From JBJXGE01 sp046154185 (lineage in GTDB: Bacteria > Planctomycetota > UBA8108 > UBA1146 > JAJFFE01), in the NCBI GenBank assembly GCA_046154185.1, contig JBJXGE010000067.1, forward strand, positions 1 through 12,674: a stretch of DNA of 12,674 nt. The letters are read 5' to 3'. Every line of letters starts with the position of its first letter. Within the stretch, counting starts at the first letter, position 1. The notes under the pieces were generated by a model that was given only the letters and a program-made list of their open reading frames with translations, did not search any database and was not told the DNA's origin. Position numbers and translations under genes: made by a program. Below are positions 7,229 to 12,674 of the stretch, piece after piece.

Positions 7229-9151
7229 TCAAGGTCGATGATAGAAATTCCATTCGACGCAGACGACGAGCAGCGCGAGCGCCAGCACCCACGGCCAATA
7301 CTCGCGGCTCACGGGGCGAGGTTGTTGACTGCTTGAGATTTGTTGTCCAGCGATCTCCAGTCGCGTCACCGGCGTGAGATCGGATTCGCGCGCGGCGAGC
7401 AAATTCACGGGGATCACTTCTTGCTCATCCGCGATGTCTGGCGACGCAGCAACTGCTGGCCGCCAGCTCACAAGATACGGACCGAGCGCGTTGGTGTCCG
7501 CGTAGCGCACAGTCCCCGTCGCGTCGGGCTCAACGACATCGCGTCGACCATCCGGCCGATGCAGTTCGCAGGTCTTCACCGTTCGTGGTACGCGCACGGT
7601 GAGGAGTTCTTCACACCTCAGGCTCATGCCGGTCGCGCCCTCGGCGGTCGTGAGGTACGCAACTGCGTTGTAGAGAAACAGCGGAAACGAAAGCTGCACC
7701 GGCCAATTTGATTGCAGCGTGTCGAAGCTCACGACGATGCCGCGCTGACCGGCGGCGCTATAGGTCGCGATGAGACCACCCTCGGAAGTCTCGAGCAGCA
7801 GCTCAACACCTGGCGCCGGCTTGAGCACGCGCGCCTCTTCGATGGATTGGTCGAGCGCGCCGAACGTCAAATAGCGATTCACCGGATGGCCGCGGTTCCA
7901 ACTCACGATCGGCGGAAAGCGTATCGTCGCCGCTTCCTGCGACCAAACGCCCGGCGGCAGCGCGCCGAAGTAAAGCTGCGGCACATCGCGCGGCAGCTCC
8001 GCCGGCGCGACGCGATTCCAAACCAGCAAATCGGGCGGCGCTCGACCATCCAACAAGAAGGGCGCGACGTCCGCGGCGGCGACGCGCGTGACTTCAACGT
8101 TCGGCAATACCGCGAGCGCGCCATCCAACAAGAAATTGTCGGCGCCGATGCGCCAGACTTTGATGCCTTGTTGGGCGCCGACCGCTAGCCACGCCCGATT
8201 GTCGAGCTCGAGTGCGTCGTCGCTCTCCGGCTGCCAACGCACTTCGATGAGGCCGGCGCCGGCGTCCGTTTCGAACGAACGCGACCATTTGCCGCCGGCC
8301 TCGATCGCGTCGGCGCGCGCGGCCTTCACTTCCAATCCGTCTTGCAGAATCGAGACGAAGCCTGCCGCGGGTTGCGTCGAGAAGTTGCGCACTTCGGTGT
8401 AGATCTGGAGCGTACCGGGACGCTCGAAGTCAAGGCGCGCCGCGAGCGCGACGACGCCGGAATTGCTCGCCGCCTCACCGACTTGGATGTAGTTGGCGGG
8501 AAGCGGAAAACCCTCGCCGGGCCACGCCGGGAAGCCGCCGTCCGAGAACACAACAGCTACCGCTTCGCCAACTCCGAGTTCTTCGCCGACGCTGAGCGCC
8601 AAGTAGTTCTGCACGAGCGCTTGCGCGAGGCCCATGGCGTCGTCGATTTGTGAGCTCCCCGGAATCACTTCGAGCGATGCGACCGCGCGCGCGAGCACGC
8701 CGCGATCGTCGGTCACCGGCGTCACGGCCTTCGCGCGGCGCGCGAAACTGATGACAGCGCCGCGCTCCCCCGCCGGCAGAGCGTCGATGTAGTGACCGGC
8801 CAGGCGCTTCGCTTCAGCAAGTCGCGTCGCGTCGCCGGCGCGCGCGGCCATACTCGCGGACACATCGATGAGCAGCACGTGCGTGCGGTTCGCCGCTGGC
8901 GTCGACGCGATCTCGGGACGCGCCAACGCCGCGATGAGCACGGCGGCCGCGAGCAGTTGCAGGATCAGCAACAGACTGTTGCGAAACCGTTGAAACGGCG
9001 AGTTGACGCGCCGTTCTTCGAGCACGCGCGACCAAAGCAAACTGCTCGAGACGACGATTTCGCGCCGCTTCAGCCGCAAGAAGTAAAGCACGACGATGGC
9101 CGGCAACACCGGCAGGAACCACAGCGCGCCGAGCCAATTGCCCCAGGTCAC
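7229..9151 (-). CDS. BatA-like membrane protein with von Willebrand factor A domain
   Basis: A 640-residue membrane protein. Residues 1-80 match the BatA N-terminal domain: a first helix (LGALWFLPVLPAIVVLYFLRLKRREIVVSSSLLW), a charged loop VLEERRVNSPFQRFRNSLLL and a second helix ending in ALARPE. A VWA domain follows, with the metal-site motif DVSAS (96-100) and a second aspartate motif FSDGG (202-206). The middle third reads like a beta-rich extracytoplasmic region. A last helix (YWPWVLALALLVVCVEW) sits near the C-terminus. In related gene sets such proteins work with MoxR ATPases and DUF58 proteins, probably in envelope maturation or stress; the exact job is not known. The start is GTG 9151, within the 4-nt GTGA overlap with the DUF58 stop codon. 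It is followed after 120 nt by the binding-protein gene on the same strand. Confidence 0.85.
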   Translation of the reverse strand: MTWGNWLGALWFLPVLPAIVVLYFLRLKRREIVVSSSLLWSRVLEERRVNSPFQRFRNSLLLILQLLAAAVLIAALARPEIASTPAANRTHVLLIDVSASMAARAGDATRLAEAKRLAGHYIDALPAGERGAVISFARRAKAVTPVTDDRGVLARAVASLEVIPGSSQIDDAMGLAQALVQNYLALSVGEELGVGEAVAVVFSDGGFPAWPGEGFPLPANYIQVGEAASNSGVVALAARLDFERPGTLQIYTEVRNFSTQPAAGFVSILQDGLEVKAARADAIEAGGKWSRSFETDAGAGLIEVRWQPESDDALELDNRAWLAVGAQQGIKVWRIGADNFLLDGALAVLPNVEVTRVAAADVAPFLLDGRAPPDLLVWNRVAPAELPRDVPQLYFGALPPGVWSQEAATIRFPPIVSWNRGHPVNRYLTFGALDQSIEEARVLKPAPGVELLLETSEGGLIATYSAAGQRGIVVSFDTLQSNWPVQLSFPLFLYNAVAYLTTAEGATGMSLRCEELLTVRVPRTVKTCELHRPDGRRDVVEPDATGTVRYADTNALGPYLVSWRPAVAASPDIADEQEVIPVNLLAARESDLTPVTRLEIAGQQISSSQQPRPVSREYWPWVLALALLVVCVEWNFYHRP

Positions 9152-10065
9152 TTGAGCACTCCACGCGTGCGCAGATAACTCAGCACGAGTTGATCGAACG
9201 GCACTGCGGTGCTGGTGAATAGCGGCACAATGCCGCGCCGACTCGCCGATTGCCGTACCGCTTCGCGAAATCCATCGACTGTCCGCTGGTAGGCGCTGAG
9301 CAGCCCGCGCGTCACCGAGATCTCGACCGCGGATCCGTTCTCGCAGTCGACAAGCCGCAAGTCGCCGGTCAACGCCGGCGCAATTTCATCCGGTGAAAGC
9401 ACGTGAATGACGAAGGGCTCGACGCCGCGACCGCCGATATGGCGCAGCGCCGCGTCGAATCCGACGGGGTCGAGGAGATCGGAAATCAACACGACCATCC
9501 CGCGCCGGCGAAACGCCGACGAGAAAGTGCGGAGCGATGGCTCGAGTCGCGTCTCGCCACCCGCCGGCACGTCCTGCAAATAGCGCAAGATGCGCGGCAG
9601 ATTGTGTCGCCCGCGCTGCGGCGCCAGCGGCGGCAAGAGTTCGGTGTGAAATGGAAACAGCCCGACGCGATCGCCCGACGTGATGGCGATGGCCGCGAGC
9701 GCCGCCGCCACGCGCAAAGCGTAGGTGAGTTTCTCCGGTTCGCCGTGCGCCATCGAGTCGGACGCGTCGATGAGAATGCTGAGCGTCAGATCTTCTTCCT
9801 CGTGAAACAGCTTCACGAACAACCGCTCGAGTCGGCCGTAAATGTTCCAGTCGAGGTAACGCAGATCGTCGCCCGCCACATAGTCGCGATAGTCAGCGAA
9901 CTCGTTCGAGAACCCGCGGCGTCGCGACCGCCTTTCGCCGCGCACGCGGCCCGATACTGTGCGCCGCGAGACGAGACTGAGTCGCTCGATGCGCGCGAGG
10001 AAATCCTCATCGAGGAGCGGCGGTCGAATCGCGCTCGAGTTTGCCCGGCTGCTGGAAGCGGTCAC
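9148..10065 (-). CDS. DUF58 domain-containing protein (MoxR/VWA system)
   Basis: A 305-residue soluble protein with the DUF58 core EFADYRDYVAGDDLRYLDWNIYGRLERLFVKLFHEEED (55-92), which is nearly diagnostic. It continues directly into a VWA-like fold with the metal-site motif DASDS (100-104) and a later VVLISDLLDP strand. The start is GTG 10065, preceded by the purine-rich AAGAGAG as ribosome site. It overlaps the BatA-like gene by 4 nt, so the two are surely translated together. Such pairs normally also include a moxR AAA+ ATPase gene upstream; none is present here, and the upstream neighbour is instead a gene fragment and the propeller gene. The function is probably as a partner or scaffold in a MoxR-type chaperone system, by family knowledge only. 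Confidence 0.88.
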   Translation of the reverse strand: MTASSSRANSSAIRPPLLDEDFLARIERLSLVSRRTVSGRVRGERRSRRRGFSNEFADYRDYVAGDDLRYLDWNIYGRLERLFVKLFHEEEDLTLSILIDASDSMAHGEPEKLTYALRVAAALAAIAITSGDRVGLFPFHTELLPPLAPQRGRHNLPRILRYLQDVPAGGETRLEPSLRTFSSAFRRRGMVVLISDLLDPVGFDAALRHIGGRGVEPFVIHVLSPDEIAPALTGDLRLVDCENGSAVEISVTRGLLSAYQRTVDGFREAVRQSASRRGIVPLFTSTAVPFDQLVLSYLRTRGVLK

Positions 10066-10226
10066 GGAATGCGACTCTCTTGTGCTGGTAGCGGACTAGA
10101 TCGTCCGAAGCTCGGAATACTGGAGCCTACTCCGATTTCATCCTCGCGAAAAACAAAAAGTCAAAGTGGCGCCGCGCTCGTTCGCGTTCATCTCCAGGTG
10201 ATGGGCGTGGCAGTGCGGCTGCACTA

Positions 10227-10442
10227 TCAATCAAAGTCACCGTTCCACAGTCGTTCGAGAAAAACAGACCAGGGCAGTATTTCGGTTCCGCTTTCGAGGC
10301 GCCGCGGCTGGCGCTCGAGCGTGACGATAACGGCGTGCTTCACCTTGGTGTCCGCGCGCAGAGTCTCGAGCACTTTCGCATGCTCCGCGTGAGCGTGGTG
10401 TGCAACGAGCAGGAACGCGCGGTGACCGCGATTACCCTTCGT
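10227..10442 (-). pseudogene. Unrecognised coding fragment after the propeller gene
   Basis: Between the propeller gene and the DUF58 gene, a frame is open for 71 codons to TGA 10227-10229. It reads like real protein: RAFLLVAHHAHAEHAKVLE, then LRADTKVKHAVIVTLERQ and a tail EILPWSVFLERLWNGDFD. Third codon positions are mostly G or C, like the neighbours. I cannot name the family. There is no ATG, GTG or TTG near its 5' end (the first GTG is 24 codons in), and the frame begins inside the last codons of the propeller gene. It is therefore either the C-terminal remnant of a lost gene or the result of a frameshift that once joined it to something upstream. The rest of this gap (10066-10226) holds only a T-rich stretch on the minus strand around 10147-10168, after a weak 4-bp stem. 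Confidence 0.3.
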
Positions 10443-11706
10443 TCAGGTACAGCCACACGGAGTAGGCCTTCTTCAAGCCGGGCGTCAGCGCGTCCAGCTC
10501 ATCCGCGAGTTTGTAGCGTTTCGTTCGCAACGCACCGAACTCCGACTTGTGCTTGGTGCGCGCCTCGGCGCGCCGCTGTTCGGCGACCTCCTCTGTGAGC
10601 CCAGTCAATTCGGCTTCGATGCGCGCGTGGATTGCGTCGGTCGCGGCTTCGACCGACTCGAGCTCGGTTTTGAGCCACGTCACGCGCTCCGCCTCCGCTG
10701 GCGTCAGTGTGCGATGCGGTGGGCTCCAACTCGCTTCCCCGCCGACAATCAGATCAAAATCGCCGTCGCCGTCGAAATCCGCGACGTCCGCATAGAGTCC
10801 GATGTTTGGTCTCGTTGGTTCCGGATCGATTCGGTTCGAGCGAGCGATGAGCGTCTGCGGTGCCTCGAACGCGGGAGCGCCGATGCGGCCGGCGTTTCGG
10901 AACAAATAGACAAAACCGTCGATGCTGCTGCAGACCAAGTCGACGACGCCATCCTTATCCCAGTCGCCGAGCCTGGGCGTCGCGAGCTTGCCTTTGATCT
11001 CGAGTGGGCTGTCCCCTGCCAGGACCGGCAGATTCACACTCGCGAACTTCGGTTCGCGCGGACCGCCTTCGTTCATCCGGCGGTAGAGGCGGCCCGATCG
11101 GTAATCCCCGAGCAGCAAATCGAAATCACCGTCGTGATCCCAGTCGAAAGCGACGGCCGAAGTGCACTGACCCTCGGGAACCTTTGCTTGCGGGACGTCG
11201 CAACGCGTCGTCGCGTCCCACTTCTTCGTGTCGAAGTTCCAGAACGCGTTGAGCAAGATGCGTTCGCCCTTGGCGTCGAGAATCTGCACCGGCTGCGCGA
11301 ATCCCGTTTCGGTCCCATATGCGACGTGCGGTGAGCCATCGAAAATGCCGGCCACGATGTCGAGACGACCATCGGCGTTGAAGTCCACGAACTGTGGACT
11401 CATGCCGATGCATCACCAGTTCGCGAAGTCGAGGTCCTTGCCGTCGGCGCTCTTGATGCGCGTTTCGGCCGCGTATGTTGGAGTTGCAGTGCCCGCGACG
11501 CGTAACGCGACAGTGATGTGGCCCCAGAGGTCGCCGATCACGACGTCCGCGAGCTTATCCCCGTCCATGTCATGGAACACTGGCGATGGATAAAGGCGTT
11601 TGTGACCCGCAGTCTTTTCCGCCGGTCCTTGCGCAAACGCGACTGACGCGCAAAACACGCCCCAGCCGATTGCGAAAGTAGAGACCACTGAAGTGTGAGA
11701 TGCCAT
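10432..11706 (-). CDS. Probable selenoprotein: exported FG-GAP/VCBS propeller with in-frame UGA
   Basis: Read through one UGA (11413-11415) this is a 424-residue secreted protein. The frame is identical on both sides, and the UGA falls inside a continuous fold: FANW-U98-C99-IGMSPQFVDF. Residues 1-25 are a signal peptide (FAIGWGVFCASVAFA). Five calcium-type FG-GAP/VCBS repeats are visible: FHDMDGDKLAD before the UGA, then FVDFNADGRLD, FDWDHDGDFD, LGDWDKDGVVD and VADFDGDGDFD. The last 100 residues are a charged helical, probably coiled-coil segment (AEAERVTWLKTELESVEAA onwards) ending in the strand VWLYLNEG. Start ATG 11706 is set by AAGGAG 5 nt upstream and by the signal peptide. Without recoding, only a 97-residue N-terminal piece would be exported. 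The stem-loop after the UGA supports selenocysteine; a nonsense mutation or sequencing error is the alternative. Sec next to Cys suggests a redox role outside the cytoplasm (inference). Confidence 0.72.
11370..11415 (-). promoter_or_regulatory. bSECIS-like stem-loop with UGA codon
   Basis: On the minus-strand mRNA the UGA (11415-11413) is followed after 2 nt by CAUCGGC (11410-11404), then AUGA, GUCCAC (11399-11394), loop AGUUC (11393-11389), GUGGAC (11388-11383), UUCAAC and GCCGAUG (11376-11370). Outer stem 7 bp and inner stem 6 bp, both perfect; the inner one can grow by an A-U and a G-U pair. The apical loop starts 19 nt after the UGA and has G as its second base. This meets the published pattern for bacterial selenocysteine insertion elements: loop 16-37 nt after the UGA and a G among the first two loop bases. 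SelB would bind here. The stretch also codes a conserved repeat, so the fold must be tested against coding constraint. Confidence 0.7.
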
Positions 11707-11711
11707 GAGCG

Positions 11712-11717
11712 CTCCTT
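11712..11717 (-). promoter_or_regulatory. Ribosome binding site of the propeller selenoprotein gene
   Basis: AAGGAG on the minus strand, 5 nt before ATG 11706. It decides the start: the frame is open further upstream (to 11793), but only this ATG has a strong site and is directly followed by a signal peptide. No convincing promoter was found in the 174 nt up to the next feature. Confidence 0.75.
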
Positions 11718-11880
11718 GCCTACGCGCGTTCCCATTTCGCGGGCGCGCGAGAACTCGGTCCAGAACTGCGAATAGCATACACAGCGCGCCCACTCAGGAG
11801 AACTCCCCGAGAACCATTGCGCACATTTGGTCCAATCTGCAATTGCTCCCGGCTGAGAGTGAGTGCCAACCAACACAGTC

Positions 11881-12060
11881 TCAGGCATCCGACGACCGGG
11901 GGCGACCGGCATCATCCTTCGCGAGATCGGCAGCATCGACGAGGTCTCTTGGCCGGCCCGCGGCCAGCTTGTTCGCGATGAGATCGGTCCGGCTCAAGTA
12001 GGACAGCTGGAAATTCGCAACTCGCAGCGCAACTCGATTCTGAAAGGCTGATTCAAATGG
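11881..12060 (-). pseudogene. C-terminal remnant of a nucleotidyltransferase-like gene
   Basis: On the minus strand about 60 codons end at TGA 11881-11883 and read FESAFQNRVALRVANFQLSY, then LSRTDLIANKLAAGRPRDLVDAADLAK. The pattern '(I/L)SR-x-DLI-x-NK-x-AAGRP-x-DL-x-D' is well known from the C-termini of small nucleotidyltransferase-fold proteins, including AbiEii-like antitoxin-system relatives. The N-terminal part with the GS and D-x-D active-site motifs is missing: going upstream, the frame runs into the left arm of the palindromic element and meets TAG (12084-12086). There is no start codon of use. So the gene has been cut off, perhaps by arrival of the element. No N-terminal half is seen on its far side. 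The family call rests on the motif and my memory of it. Confidence 0.55.
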
Positions 12061-12333
12061 AGAGTGCGAGGTTCGGGCGAACTAGAAAGTCCCGTCGGTT
12101 CCAGGGAACGAATCTGAGAGGGCCTGAAAGGCCCGACGGGATAGAGCCCGGGGTTGGCCGGCCTTGCGGCCTACCCCGGGTTACGATCAAGAAGAGAGAT
12201 CCGGCCTGAAGGGCCGGCGGAGTTACCATGAGCTTCGAGGGCTGATCGAATCCGCGAGAAATTCAACCGCATTCTCTCCCTGAAGCCGACGAGAGTTTCT
12301 AGTTCGCCCGAACGCGCACTCTCCAGTTATCAG
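12048..12333. mobile_element. Palindromic non-coding element with long inverted arms (MITE-like)
   Basis: The left arm 12048-12113 (66 nt) and right arm 12271-12333 (63 nt) are imperfect reverse complements. I count 55 matching positions, 8 mismatches and 3 gap positions. The outer parts are best: GGAGAGTGCG and an 18-base block ending in CTAGAAA match exactly in both arms. Each arm itself contains GTTCG..CGAAC, a small palindrome. Between the arms lies a GC-rich hairpin module (12120-12217) and about 50 nt without visible structure. There is no transposase frame. Target-site duplications are not clear: flanks AAAGG and TCCGT do not match. A miniature inverted-repeat element or a large palindromic repeat are the best readings. 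It ends a nucleotidyltransferase remnant on its left. Confidence 0.6.
12113..12217 (+). repeat. GC-rich triple-hairpin module, copy A
   Basis: Three stems in a row: GGGCCT/AGGCCC (12120-12134), a long central one with CCCGGGGT (12147-12154) and ACCCCGGG (12173-12180) enclosing GGCCG/CGGCC, and CCGGCC/GGCCGG (12201-12217). The reverse complement of 12497-12600 has the same modules in the same order with similar linkers. Repeats of this 'CCCGGGGT...ACCCCGGG' kind occur between genes in planctomycetes and relatives as far as I recall. Role unknown; possible RNA structure or protein-binding site. Confidence 0.6.
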
Positions 12334-12346
12334 TCCGTGGCGAATT

Positions 12347-12396
12347 CATCGCTTCGCGAGGTCCACGCGATGCGACAGAATTTTTTTGGCGACGAC
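12347..12396 (+). repeat. 50-bp direct repeat, copy 1
   Basis: It matches 12625-12674 at 43 of 50 positions, in the same orientation, 278 nt apart. Inside is a 9-bp stem, CGCTTCGCG with CGCGATGCG around AGGTCCA (one T-T mismatch here). Seven T residues (12381-12387) follow after AACAGAA-like spacing, so this copy could act as an intrinsic terminator on the + strand; the other copy has no T run. Confidence 0.6.
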
Positions 12397-12496
12397 TTCG
12401 GACGACTCGATTTGCCATCGCCCATCGGTAGGCCGTTCGCCTCGCCATCGACATCGCGCATGCGGCGCATTATCGGCGCGAGCCGAGGATTCTCCT

Positions 12497-12600
12497 CCGG
12501 CCTTGCAGGCCGGAACCCGGGGTAGACCGGCCGGGCCGGCGGGCCGACCCTGCCGGTCAACCCCGGGCTATAACCCGACGGGCCTTGCAGGCCCTCAGAT
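12497..12600 (-). repeat. GC-rich triple-hairpin module, copy B (inverted)
   Basis: It is the reverse-orientation partner of 12113-12217: CCGGCC/GGCCGG (12497-12513), CCCGGGGT (12516-12523) with ACCCCGGG (12560-12567) enclosing GACCGGC/GCCGGTC (12525-12558), and GGGCCT/AGGCCC (12580-12594). The central loop is longer than in copy A. A minus-strand frame across it (to 12330) is only a by-product of its base composition. Confidence 0.6.
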
Positions 12601-12624
12601 CGGATCGGCTCTTTTCGATCACGG

Positions 12625-12674
12625 CATCGCATCGCGAGGTCCGCGCGATGCGACAGCATTCAATCGGCGACGAC
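12625..12674 (+). repeat. 50-bp direct repeat, copy 2, at the window edge
   Basis: Second copy of 12347-12396. Its stem is perfect: CGCATCGCG (12628-12636) with CGCGATGCG (12644-12652). The homology runs to the last base of the window, so the true repeat may be longer and the array may continue to the right. Confidence 0.6.

Noticed and set aside
10147..10190. Intrinsic terminator after the propeller gene on the minus strand
   Set aside because: A T-rich stretch is present but the only stem before it is 4 bp (CGCG/CGCG), too weak to call.
9403..10392. 329-codon + strand frame opposite the DUF58 gene
   Set aside because: Antisense to a strong DUF58 match, no domain of its own.
10432..11403. 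A separate gene starting at ATG 11403
   Set aside because: It would be a leaderless propeller beginning in the middle of a repeat, with only a weak GGTGA upstream. The same-frame upstream part supplies the signal peptide and the first repeat, and the SECIS-like fold explains the UGA. Reinitiation at this ATG remains a minor possibility.
11863..12051. 62-codon + strand frame over the right-hand gap
   Set aside because: Its peptide resembles nothing, while the opposite strand carries the nucleotidyltransferase tail motif; it is a shadow.
12330..12659. 109-codon minus-strand frame rich in Gly, Pro and Arg
   Set aside because: It is the translation of the GC-rich hairpin repeat and the direct repeats; such frames arise from base composition.
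12113..12674. CRISPR array
   Set aside because: Repeats are inverted and GC-palindromic with two copies only; there is no regular spacing of short direct repeats and no cas gene.

Overview
The window looks like a piece of a high-GC, Gram-negative, planctomycete-like chromosome. The pointers are an exported FG-GAP/VCBS propeller protein, a DUF58 plus BatA-type von Willebrand factor A pair, a Uma2-family nuclease, and many GC-rich hairpin repeats between genes. This assignment is inference; there is no rRNA or other taxonomic marker.

Left part (1-3352, + strand): the 3' end of a Uma2-type nuclease gene, a small outer-membrane-barrel lipoprotein, and a full-length RecQ helicase with all its usual domains. 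RecQ converges on the minus-strand genes; a perfect 8-bp hairpin sits on the junction.

Middle (3370-10065, - strand, read right to left): a DUF58 protein and a membrane VWA (BatA-like) protein, coupled by a 4-nt overlap. They are followed by a PhnD/PhnC/PhnE-type ABC importer. Its binding protein resembles the PhnD subclade annotated as putative selenate binders more than classic phosphonate binders. Its permease is a single polypeptide of two fused PhnE domains and overlaps the ATPase gene by 8 nt. A cluster of three hairpins lies between the binding-protein gene and the ATPase gene.

Right part (10432-11706, - strand): the most interesting gene. A secreted FG-GAP/VCBS propeller protein is interrupted by one in-frame UGA, directly followed by a Cys codon. 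Both sides are in the same frame and encode one continuous propeller. Immediately 3' of the UGA the mRNA can fold into a two-part stem-loop that fits the bacterial SECIS pattern (apical loop 19 nt after the UGA, G in the second loop position). I read it as a probable selenoprotein with a vicinal Sec-Cys pair. With the nearby selenate-type importer, this suggests a selenium uptake and use neighbourhood, although no selA, selB, selC or selD is in the window.

Right end (about 11800-12674): no intact gene. It holds the C-terminal remnant of a nucleotidyltransferase-like gene, a 286-bp palindromic element with roughly 65-nt imperfect inverted arms, two GC-rich hairpin modules in opposite orientation, and a pair of 50-bp direct repeats, the second of which ends exactly at the window edge. 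Apart from these I see nothing in 12397-12496.
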